Assembly (NCBI GenBank): GCA_947652115.1
Contig: OX393562.1
Coordinates: forward strand, 33,114,243-33,178,242
Length of the DNA: 64,000 bases
Direction of reading: 5' to 3'
Origin: Blastomussa wellsi
Taxonomy: Eukaryota; Cnidaria; Anthozoa; Scleractinia; Plerogyridae
Translations under genes and position numbers: made by a program
Notes under the pieces: model-generated
Databases searched by the model: none
What the model saw: the letters and a program-made list of their open reading frames with translations, nothing else
Told to the model about the DNA's origin: nothing
In this document: positions 54,680 through 64,000 of the stretch, piece by piece
Layout: every line of letters begins with the position of its first letter
Numbering within the stretch: position 1 is the first letter of the stretch

Positions 54680-57600
54680 TTAATCAACGTTAAAGCCTTG
54701 CAGGATACGATCCCATTCTTGTGCCGGTCGCAGTTGCCCAAGCAGTTCTCTCCTACCCGCTTGGGTCTCATCGCGGAATCTTTTAATCGAGTCGTTTAGC
54801 TTCTCGTGGATGTTCCTGGCACGGTCTCTCAACGACAGCAATGCTTTCAGTTGGCGGGCAGCTGTATCATCTTCACGTGACTGCAAGATTTTAGTCCCAG
54901 GTCTCTCAGGAATATTGATGTCTGGGAAACTGGGGGATCCGCGGCGTCCATTGTAAAATACCCTTTTCTGCAAAACGTTGTTTTCTGCTCGGTCTGGGAT
55001 GTCATTTTCTGGTTCTATGAATGGGCCAGGGACTTTTTTTCCTCTCATGATAAGTCTTTTCAGTAACGCCCTCCGTTCAAGCGTTGTACTTCCAAGTCCC
55101 AAATCTTCAAGCTGCATGGCAGGAAATTTTTCGAGTGTCTATTACAATAATAACAATAACATTTCTGTAAATATTTGGCATGATAGCCCAGTACTTATAG
55201 AAAATTACTGTTAGAAAATTGGATGACAAGGAAACTTGTTCATTGCAGGTTGCAGGTTGCTTGTAATGCTTGAACGTCGAGAGGTACGACAGTATAAACT
55301 GGAAATCGAGGACAGACGAAATCCAATGCCCAAGAGAAGTCAATAACGCTAGGTAATTCGTTGCATACTTTTGGACTACATGTCAATAAAATGGTATTTG
55401 TTTTAGGTTGTCATAATACGTTTCGAAAGAAAAGGTGGACTAGACTATTGAGTATGGAACAGTGGACCACCGGACTTTCATTACAACTGGGAGGGCCGCA
55501 TAAGACCACGAACAATTCGTCTTTCCTTTGTACTAATGAAAAGCTTGAAAAAGAAGAGAAAAACGTGCCGCATGAAAATTGAGAGTGACTCACTTTTTCA
55601 GGGGCACATCGGCCCCAGTTCCACGTTGTCATCTTTTCCTTTCTCTTTTTATTGCGATCAAAAATCGCACTGCAAACTTATTAAAGGGACTAGAGTCTAT
55701 TTTTCCATGAAGTGCTTCACCTAGCTCGGTTAAATAATAGTAAAAAAAAAAAAAATAAAGTTGAAAAATCTTTACAGCTCCTCCTATCGAAGACTCATAA
55801 GAAACAATTCCTGTTCCTTTGGCGAGAATTTTACGTAACAGCGATGTCAATATTTATCCGTATTAATTGCTTTACATTTTATTTATATATGAATTAATGG
55901 ACTTTACATTAGGACTATAAATGATAATGTCAGAAGAAATATGATATTAAAAAATTGAAGTGCATTGAAACGTAAGTAAAATTTATTGGGTGGCGTCCAT
56001 ACATTGACTAGATGTCAGATTTTCCGGCTTCTTTTGATAAACTGGATTTCTAGGCGAGAGAATTTGGTACTTCAGGTAAAATATAGAACAGATAGTGCGA
56101 CAAGCGGACAACAAACCCTATGAAAGAATAATTAGTCGTTGAAAATTAGGTGTATAAAAGCCGGAGGCATTTGTTAAAAATTTCTCTCATCACTATGTAG
56201 AACAATTTACTGCTGCGATAAACTAATTTATCTCTTTCTTGAATAAACGTATATTCTCTTTCAGTCATGTATGAACAATCAAGAAAATATATACGGTATA
56301 ATCTTGCTGTAATTCTACTGAAAAGATTGGATATTGCAATTATTCAATAGTCCAGTCCAGGTTCTAGTTTTTATCGTCCAGATTTGAAGCCAAGAGGTCA
56401 CAAAAATGCGATAAACACTTCATTTGAATTCTAACGGCTAGCAATTTTTAGCATTCATTTTGTGCTCTGATCCATGAAAAACACATTAGAACTATTTAAG
56501 TTTACATTTTTTGGACAGAAATTTTTTGGTAGACTGAAGCAGAGATGGGAATGACGAGTTTGACGATTTTACTAAGCTTGGACAATTTTACACAAATCTT
56601 TACGGAGTTTTTGGGAGAGCGAAACATCAAATTCGCGTGATGTTTATTGAACAAAGAGCGGCGACCAGAAGATTGTAATCACATTTAAATTTAACCGTTA
56701 AACCGTCCTAGTTAGTTATTTTTCCGTATTCTTAATTAACTGTTTTTCTTTTGATGGCGTGAAAATATTTCACAGCTTATTTTGCAATGAAAATATCGTT
56801 AATGGACTCTCGAAGGAGCTTTTGAACAAAAGGTGATAAAATTGATTGTGACATACGGAATTGCGTCTCGATGTTTGGGGAATTTGTTTTTTTATTCCCC
56901 GTGGGAATCAAATTAAATCCCTTTAGTATAATTTAGTGAATGCGGAAAAAAAGTCAACGTTTGACTGAAATTTAAAGCGGGGGGCGTCAAACAAACAAAA
57001 CCGCATTCAGCGTGGCGTGTTTTTCTGGAGACTGCCTCATTTGTTTGTTTGCTACGATATGCTTTCTTTCATAACAAATTTTTACATCACACACTGTTAT
57101 CTTTCAACGTGATGACAATAGCAAGACAGCGAAACATTATCATCCCTTTGAACTAACAAGCGGATTTTAAATTTGGCGCTCTTTTCTCTTCAACCTGCGG
57201 TCATACGTCAACGTCTCAAGCGATGTAATTTTGCGACTTTTGAATAAACGGCCGGTAAAATCATAAGCAAACAAGTGATCGCGTCCTGACGCTTGGCCCT
57301 TAAAACAAAAGCGGCACTATATTGGGACGCACGATGATGCTTACATTTCGGATAATAGTTCAGGAAAATTTGAACACGACTCTTGTGCCTCAAACAGAAA
57401 ATTTCCTAACTTTTGAGACAAGAGCGAAAACGGAAGTAAGCTGGCTCTCTCGACATAAAACTTCATGTATGATTGGTTTCTATTTGCACTGGGGCATATA
57501 CCGCATATGACCTTGTAAACTTAACAAATGGTAAAATAACTGATTTCCAATACACAGGACCACCTGGCTAACGGTGCACTGTTTGCAACTTCCGAGGACT

Positions 57601-57900
57601 ACACGAAAAAAAGATTATTATATATGTATTTAGATATTGCAAATTATGAGACCTCACCTCTGTGAATTGCGACGGAATGACAGGCAAGTCTTTTTTTTCC
57701 AGCTTGTTTTCCCAGGTTCTCTCTGAAGCAAATGTAGAGGGATGCACTGTTAAATAAAACAAAAGCAACCGTTAAACTGAAAAATGTTCAACCATCTCAT
57801 ATTTGGACGAAAATGAATTACCTGGCACGCAAATAATACGCTGGACGCTCGCAAAAGCGACAACGACAAGGAACAGCCTTGCGAAGTTACCCTGGTACAT
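54680..57900 (-). CDS. Secreted protein of unknown function; candidate amidated-peptide precursor
   Basis: I do not recognise this protein. Three exons on the minus strand: 57900-57822, 57746-57658, 55138-54680; 627 nt, 208 aa; junction phases 1 and 0 agree. The first exon encodes a signal peptide (hydrophobic core LFLVVVAFASV, residues 9-19). The rest has no Cys or membrane segment. Residues 76-122 contain two Gly-dibasic sites, each preceded by Lys-Arg: KR-LIMRG-KK (83-91) and KR-VFYNG-RR (114-122), separated by an acidic spacer with Pro (VPGPFIEPENDIPDRAENNV). This is the layout expected for peptides ending LIMR-amide and VFYN-amide. The C-terminal third (RQLKALLSLRDRARNIHEKL) is probably helical. 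A structural or matrix protein with incidental dibasic sites is the alternative. The exon structure is well supported; the role is not. Confidence 0.75.
55139..57657 (-). other. Intron 2 of the secreted-protein gene
   Basis: A 2.5-kb AT-rich intron without recognised elements. The plus-strand ORF pair near 55361-55582 and its antisense shadow have no known motif. A possible missed exon cannot be excluded, but none is needed for the frame. Confidence 0.45.
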
Positions 57901-59167
57901 TTTGGCGGCTAAATGAAATTTCGAATTTGGCGTAACGGGTTATAAAGTTTGAAATTGATACGAGTCGTGACAACCGGAAATATTCTGAACGATATCCAAT
58001 CGCGAGCTCGTCTCAACACTCACGCGTGGCAAGTGTAAATGCTTGACCTCTTCAAATTCACTCTGCGAAAAGAGAAAAACTGTTCACCGTGTCGTGCTGT
58101 TTCTCTTTTAAAATGGATAATTGTTTTAAGGGTTTAAGTCTTATTATTCAATTGTAAAGGCAAATTTCTAGTTTCCATGGCAACAAGAAATACACGACGC
58201 GGAATAAGTTGAACACAATTTATTGTTTTACGTGCGTGTATGCATCGTTGGTCAGAATGTCGGTTCTCTTCAGACTTTCAGTGAATTTGTTTACGAAAAG
58301 ATCTCAGGTGATTGTATAATTTCAAAGTAAGCTTATTTTCAAAAAAGTTCAGGAACAAAAGAATGAATTGTAAATATTATATCTATTTAATATTTTATAG
58401 TTTTTAGAATTTTGTTAATAGTTTTACTGATTTCTTTTCTGCCTTTCGTATTTTCAATTATTTGTATGTGGGTCCACACATCAGCCTTTGGCTGCCCTTT
58501 CTTAACCTACTCAAGTAAAGTATGCATGTATGGATTTCTTTGTGAGAAGAACGCTATTGTTGTATTCACATTCTTTTCAGTTACCGTTATTGACCGAAGG
58601 GAATTATTTCTAAAACTAAAGGTAGTAATAATTGGCTATTCTTTTAATTAATGCAAGGTATGAAGAGACTCTCGACAACTCGGGTATTTTTAGAATCCAC
58701 AGCGCTGCTCAACGTTCTAAGCGATGACTACTTTTGAAAAATATGGGCTTCTCTTCCCTAACCGGAAATTAGCTAACCTGTGGGTTATCGTCCAATTATT
58801 TCTTTCTAACAGATGATATTGATAAGTATAAAATTTGTTCCTCCTGTCACAGGCAAAATATAAAGAAAAGAGAAACAATTCACAAAAGAAAGAAAAGTGG
58901 GCGTGAAGACACACAACTACCAGGTCTGTGACGACAAGAAAAAACTTTAAAGAGAGAGAAAGAAAGCTGTAATTTGCCTTTATTCATCGATATGACCGCA
59001 AATTTTGGCTCAGCAATTTCTGTAACCGTTGTAATCTGACTGACCTTTATAAGTTCCGTGAAAACAGTGCCGCGAGCAAATTTTGATCTCGAAGTAAAAG
59101 AAAGGTTAAGAAAACAAACTCCTCTCTTCTTGTGTGGCAGGGGGTTTATGAGATTAATATTATTTGC
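57901..59167. other. Divergent spacer upstream of the secreted-protein gene
   Basis: The 5' flank of the minus-strand gene. A TATA-like ctttataacc (minus strand, near 57946-57955) lies about 50 bases before the ATG. Nothing coding is supported between 58000 and 59167; the hydrophobic ORF at 58412-58651 is AT-driven. Confidence 0.35.
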
Positions 59168-59175
59168 ATCGAGTT

Positions 59176-59336
59176 CATGGGCGTACGAGCCCGGGGGGGG
59201 GGGGGGGCAGTTTTGAAAGTTTTCGACATTTTTCGGGCAAAACGTTCAGGATTCGGGCAACAGCAGTTGCAATTTTTGGGCGGTTGTATACATGTTCAAT
59301 GCTAACTCATTCGGAAATTGTGCCCGTACGCCTATG
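59176..59336. mobile_element. 161-bp hAT-like MITE with 8-bp duplication ATCGAGTT
   Basis: The left end catgggcgtacgagc and the reverse complement of the right end, cataggcgtacgggc, agree at 13 of 15 bases. ATCGAGTT is duplicated exactly at 59168-59175 and 59337-59344. Inside is an uninterrupted run of 15 or more G just after the left end. There is no ORF. The 8-bp duplication is the size made by hAT transposases. Confidence 0.85.
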
Positions 59337-59421
59337 ATCGAGTTTGCAACTGAAACACTGTAAAACAGTGCAAGGGTTCCTGAGCCCGCAGGCTACCCAG
59401 GCCACGTCGTCTATACTGAAT

Positions 59422-59518
59422 ATAATTTGGTTTTATCTACTGGGTTGATAATGTCAATTGGCCACCGTAAAGAGATTCAAGAGCTGACGTTTCGAGCGTT
59501 AGCCCTTCGTCGGAGCGA
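59422..59518 (-). repeat. Penelope-type terminal repeat copy
   Basis: ataatttggttttatctact through gtttcgagcgttagcccttc to cggagcgacg; read on the minus strand it is homologous to the arms at 9571-9765. The following 59526-59571 is the reverse complement of the sequence just left of that copy (about 9514-9547), so both loci keep more than the terminal repeat. Confidence 0.8.
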
Positions 59519-59524
59519 CGTTAG

Positions 59525-59567
<43 letters not shown>

Positions 59568-59604
59568 CTATTCGTCTATACTGAAGACTCAAGCTGGAAG
59601 ACGG

Positions 59605-59698
59605 TATAATTTGGTTTTATCAACTGGGTTGATAATGTCAATTGGCCACCGTAAAGAGATTCAAGAGCTGGCGTTTCGAGCGTTAGCCCTTAGTCGGT
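59605..59698 (-). repeat. Penelope-type terminal repeat copy
   Basis: Second copy in the same orientation 183 bases further on. It has ctggcgtttcgagcg where the first has ctgacgtttcgagcg, and ccttagtcgg where the first has ccttcgtcgg. Two copies flanking a short internal segment may be the remains of one element. Confidence 0.8.
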
Positions 59699-59973
59699 AG
59701 CTTACGATGAAATAATAGCCCCTTTTTACACTATGCGCAGTTCAACCGGAAGTCCGATATTTTCGGACTTCAAATCGGATCTTTCCAGAGTCACTCGTTT
59801 CCCGAGCGACCCTGTGCACAAGGGTGGGGTGGGGCGACCAGCAAACCTCGTACCCAAGGTAGATCGGGAAACGATGTTTCTCCATACATGGAGCGGTAAT
59901 TCACTATTCAATTTCCTCCGCTGACAACAATAAATCGCGGCTCATGCCACAGCAAGCACGCTTCTGTTACAAC

Positions 59974-62900
59974 ATGTCGACTGAATTTTACCTTCGTTAT
60001 TACGTTGGCCATAAAGGGAAATTCGGCCACGAGTTTCTGGAATTCGAGTTCCGGCCAGACGGTAGGTAGATGATACAACAACTGAGTGTTTTTTTAAACC
60101 ATCATTGATGATCTTGTCCTTCTTTCCCGGGTTCTTTCTAGGTAAACTTCGGTATGCAAATAACTCAAACTACAAGAATGATGTGATGATTCGAAAAGAG
60201 GTAAGCGAATTTTGCCAACTCTTCTCGTGAATTTTGCTTGTAAACGGGGTCTTATTTCATGGTTGTCAAGTATGTTTGATGTTTGTACTTCCAAAGGTAT
60301 TGTTTAATATGCCTTTTTTGTGGCGTGGCGTTCCTTGCTGGCGTCATTTTAGTGTGGCGTTTATTATTGTGCTTTGTAGTTTCTTCCACTGAACTTGTAG
60401 TTGAAGTTCAGTGTGACGGGTAAATAAATAAATAATAATAATAATAATTATAATAATAACTTTATTTAAGTGTCAATGTATTTAGCACTGCTGTGCTAAT
60501 TGGGGACACTGTAAATACGTAAACAAATATTATAAATGAAACAGAAAGTTCTTAAAAATCCCAACTGGCAGGAGGCAGACCAGTTGGCTATTTACAAAGG
60601 GTGGAGGAGTTGAATTCGGGACCACCGAAGACAAATCCGTTTTAGTGGCAGGGAGAAGGACTCGAACCCGGGACCACCTGATTACAAGTCCAGCACCCTG
60701 ACCACTAGGCCACGCTCGCCTCGTAAGGGTTGGGGCTGGGTTAGGCAGGCGGGGGCTCGTGGCTGGGCTGCGGGTAGGGCAGGCTTTTGGAGTGTATCTG
60801 GGTTCGGGGTCAGCAGCTCCAGCCCTGGATTCCTGGGCACCCGCCATTTGTGACGGCGTTAAATGTTAAATATCCCAGTCAATCTTGTGGAATATGTATG
60901 TGTATTTTATCACTTCCTGGGTTGTGTTCTGTTCTGGGGTAGCACTTATTACTCTTATTGTGACTTTTTTGACTGAAAATTAATTTGGTACTACAGTGGA
61001 ATCACGCCTTACAGTCACCTTTATTAGAATCCAGAAATTTGTCCCTACTTCATTAACAAGACCAACCTATTGCCAAATTGTTATGGCCTGTTGGTGATTG
61101 TATTTACGGGGTTCTATTGTATTGAATTTTTATTGCCTGACATGCAGAAATTAGCATCCCATCTAGAAAGAGGGAGCATTCCTGGTCATAATTTCTATGG
61201 AAGCTGTGATTGGCTGTCCCAGGGGGTACTCACATTATACATTGACAGGGGATCCGACAAACCCAAATGCGAGTACCCCCTGTATGATACTGTATACGTT
61301 TTTGTTTACTAGGCATTTGTTCATAAGAGTGTTATGGATGAACTTAAAAGGATCATCGAAGACAGCGAGGTTTGTCATGCAGTGTCTCACAGTTTTTTCT
61401 CTTAAACTGTACTTTCTTTTGCAACTGACAAGTCAGTCTATTACAGTCAAAACAGTTCAAATGTTCCTTACAAGGGTGAATTGTATATTTCACTTTAAAA
61501 ATAAGACTTGATTCTAAACTGTTAATTTTGACTGGATTATTGTGTGGATTCGTGCAACAGACACAGAAATTTAACCAGAATTTGAATAATTGTGGCTGCA
61601 ACTAGTCAAATTTTGCACATGTCATTGTCTCATCATCTTGTTCCCCATTAACGTTTTTCAACCTCGTTCACTCTTTTCAACCCTTTCAAATCACATGTGC
61701 CAGTCTCAGGGTTTTCAATACGGGCCGACAGCCGGCGAAATTCGCTGCTTACTTCACATGATTTTGCCGCCTAATTTGATTGAAAATTTGCGTCAAATGA
61801 GACGAATAACATGAAACATTTTTCAACAAAACACGATCTTTGGATTGGCCGTGGCGACTGGCGACAAAAAGTTCAGGTTTTCTTTGTGTTGACGATGCAT
61901 AATGGCCCTTTTCTCAAGCATTGTCCCTCGCCAGAAAATTTATTGAAAGATATTTGATAAGAAGAGAAGTCAGTTTATCCTTTTGCTTTGCTTTGACAGT
62001 TTCCATCTCATCGCAAAATTTGGAAGTTTGAAATTGCCCTACAATGCTTTGCAAACCTTATAATACGTCATGTATGCCTATAGATTGTGTCTCTTGTAAT
62101 ATACCATAGTTTTTGGTTATAAGGCACACGGTTTTTTCCCAAAAAAATTGTTTTTCTGTTGCAAGTTACTCCTGAAATTGGGGTGCGTCTTATAGCCAAA
62201 TATTTTTACGGAACAAAATCCAAAGATCACAATTTTATCTGAAGTACAATTAAAATGAGACAAATAAAAGACACTTCACGTTGGGTAGATTTGACAGTTC
62301 TGAAAAAGAACCGGGGTGGCTCTGAAAATACCCGTTGAAGTGGTTCTGAAAAGTAGCATTTATCTTGAACAAAGATGGCCGCTGGTCTTCCTGCTCGCTA
62401 TCCGTGTCGAATTCATTTCGCCTCGTCACAGTGTCCGTCAAATGTCCACTGAAGGAATTCCACATGAGAAGAGCTTTCTGGTCTATAGTGTAACGAAGAT
62501 TGTGGTGAATTAACTCCCCTTGAAGGTCTGCAATGTATCGAGCAACGATCGACTGCACAGCGAAAACCAAACAAACTAAAATTTGCATACGAGCATGTGC
62601 TCAGTAATACCATACGTCAACAATAAAATTTGAACCTCGTTTCCAAGAAATTATTTGTTTGCTTCACGTATCGAAAAGATCCCATGAAGAATTTATGATG
62701 TGGAAATAATGCTTACCTTCTTCGTCCATCCAGCCCTTCTTTGTGAACTGAGACTTAGTGGCACATTGATGTTCAGCTATCGAATGACCTTTGGCGAAAT
62801 TTTCTCGCCGTTCGCTTTGACACTTTCTCCGCAACTTTGAAACTCTGCTTATCGGCGCCACATCCTGGTAAACTACAAGGTTCGGTGGCGGCAGCTCAAA

Positions 62901-63809
62901 CTGTATTGGCGTTTCGTCTGTATTGAGGTGTATGCATGTTATGTTTATTTGTAACTCACGTGAACATTAACTCACTTTGATAACTCACGATTTGTAACTC
63001 ACTGAATTGGCGTACCCATTCGCATATATCATTAAATGTGTGATTTTTCCACTTTTGTTTGTGGTTAAAAAATGAAGTTCACGTGTTTGTGCAAAGACAA
63101 TTGCACATGACGCTTTAGTTCATCAACAGACAAGTCTATTTGAACTCTGGATTCTAGGTGTGTCTTATAACTAAGTACTTTCACATAATTTTCAGTTTGG
63201 GAATGTGGCATAATTACTTTGCCAACTTGGGGGTGCGTCTTATAGCCGAGTGCGCCTTATAACAGAAAAACTACGGTAATTTGACAACTAAAAACTAGGG
63301 TACCCTAGTTTAACGGGTCAAGCATTGACAACTTGCGAAACATATGAAGATGAATGTGCTTAATACTTTTATTATTATAAATGTATTTGCCCAAGAATGC
63401 AAAAATGCATTTTAAGAGATCCAAATTTTAAGAATCTCCCAGGAGCACGCTCCTGTACACCCCCACCCCAAGGTCATGCCTTCGGCTTGAGTTGACCCTT
63501 CACCGCCTACTACTTAAAGTTTTGCCGCCTACTCCGATTCTTATTGAAAACCCTGCTGTCTTTTCTATGGAATGAGACTACCCCCTATTCTTGTTCTAAG
63601 TGAATTGTTAAAATCCTTAATTTTTTTTAATCTGTTGATATGGTGGCCTTGAAGTTGAAGCGTCATTAAATTGTTCCCAAAGTATTTCTGTTTTCATTGT
63701 GGTTATTGTTGTTTGCTTAAAAAGCTTCTCTGCATTTCATTTCTTGGGCCCACAGATACTGAAAGAAGACGACTCCCCTTGGCCACAGCCAGATAAAGTT
63801 GGTAGACAA
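59974..63809 (+). CDS. MAGOH: Mago nashi / MAGOH (5' part, cut by window end)
   Basis: Core subunit of the exon junction complex; binds RBM8A/Y14 and marks spliced mRNAs. Exons seen: 59974-60061, 60142-60200, 61313-61369, 63756-63809, 86 codons, all in phase. The reading [80 protein letters not shown] is almost identical to animal Mago proteins (about 146 aa). The remaining ~60 residues must lie beyond 64000; the last donor is gtaagt at 63810. Start is the first ATG before the conserved block. Introns hold a SINE and a decayed transposon. Confidence 0.97.
60421..60727 (-). repeat. tRNA-derived SINE with (ATT)n tail
   Basis: Read on the minus strand from 60727: gcgtggcctagtggtcaggg (A box), cccgggttcgagtcc (B box), body with ccgaattcaactcctccacc, aatagccaactggtctgcct and cctgccagttgggatttttaag, and an (ATT)n/(ATTT)n tail at 60421-60459. 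The body is shared with 35726-35955. Mago intron 2. Confidence 0.85.
60728..61312 (+). other. Rest of Mago intron 2
   Basis: 60728-60850 is G-rich on the plus strand (ggctgggttaggcaggcggg) with loose internal repeats. The remainder is ordinary AT-rich intron. Nothing further is recognised. Confidence 0.4.
62102..63278 (-). mobile_element. Decayed pogo/Tigger-like DNA transposon
   Basis: The ends taccatagtttttggttata and, inverted, taccgtagtttttctgttat, followed by aaggc(g/a)cac, have the form of Tigger/pogo terminal repeats, with TA at both outer borders. Subterminal ggtgcgtcttatagcc occurs near both ends. On the minus strand, remnants of a DDE transposase are readable: [15 protein letters not shown] (first catalytic Asp region, about 62890-62935), [11 protein letters not shown] (about 62730) and [15 protein letters not shown] (second catalytic region, about 62440-62480). 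Frames are broken between these, and the DNA-binding part is missing. Mago intron 3. Confidence 0.75.
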
Positions 63810-64000
63810 GTAAGTAGGTTTATTTCAATCTACTAGCTCCAGTTTGATTGTTTATGTTAAGGTTTTGGCTTATGGGTGCATTTTGCAAAGCTGTCCTCCA
63901 GCACGGGACTGTGTGTAATTTTAGGAATTAAAAGTACTGTTTTAAACATGTTGACACGGTGCTTACACTGTTCAAAAAGAAAGCAAAATGAATATGAACA
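63810..64000 (+). other. Start of Mago intron 4
   Basis: Begins with a gtaagtagg donor and runs past the window end. The last Mago exon or exons are not in the window. Confidence 0.6.

Noticed and set aside
58412..58651. Hydrophobic ORF that could be a small membrane protein
   Set aside because: AT-rich region giving Phe/Leu/Ile codons by composition; no start context or neighbouring exon.

Overview
This window is eukaryotic nuclear DNA, most likely from an anthozoan cnidarian and plausibly a stony coral. The genes are split into many exons with GT..AG introns. Intergenic DNA is AT-rich and full of small inverted-repeat elements and tRNA-derived SINEs of a kind I associate with coral genomes. 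The species assignment is an inference.

Layout. 1-3668 is repeat-rich intergenic DNA. 3669-27186 (+) is a 31-exon gene for the invertebrate ZO/TJP scaffold (about 1727 aa). I joined the exons by hand, every splice phase agrees, and no stop interrupts the frame. Domain order is CARD, linker, PDZ1, PDZ2, PDZ3, SH3, GUK, a long charged linker, ZU5, UPA. 31194-40646 (+) is an 8-exon tropomodulin (372 aa) with an unusual acidic tail. 43318-48393 (-) is a 3-exon chondroitin GalNAc-transferase of the CSGALNACT type (568 aa). 54680-57900 (-) is a 3-exon secreted protein of 208 aa that I do not recognise; it has the layout of a precursor of short amidated peptides. 59974 to the window end (+) is the 5' part of mago nashi/MAGOH, cut by the window edge.

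These are independent eukaryotic genes, not an operon. ZO and tropomodulin both act at the membrane-actin interface, but nothing here shows that their adjacency matters.

Mobile DNA. Several elements are delimited directly in the sequence: a 915-bp inverted-repeat element with a GAATG target duplication in tropomodulin intron 1, a TTAA-bounded foldback element in a ZO intron, a 161-bp hAT-like MITE with an 8-bp duplication (ATCGAGTT), a 374-bp MITE with an ACCATGT duplication, a decayed pogo/Tigger-like transposon in a MAGOH intron, and a decayed Ty3/gypsy integrase. A repeat family present five times or more, one copy being a head-to-head foldback, carries a near-match to a hammerhead ribozyme core, as reported for Penelope-like elements.

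The points most worth following up are the ZO protein with a CARD at one end and ZU5-UPA without a death domain at the other, and the candidate peptide precursor. All boundaries are read by eye; no alignment, transcript or database was available.
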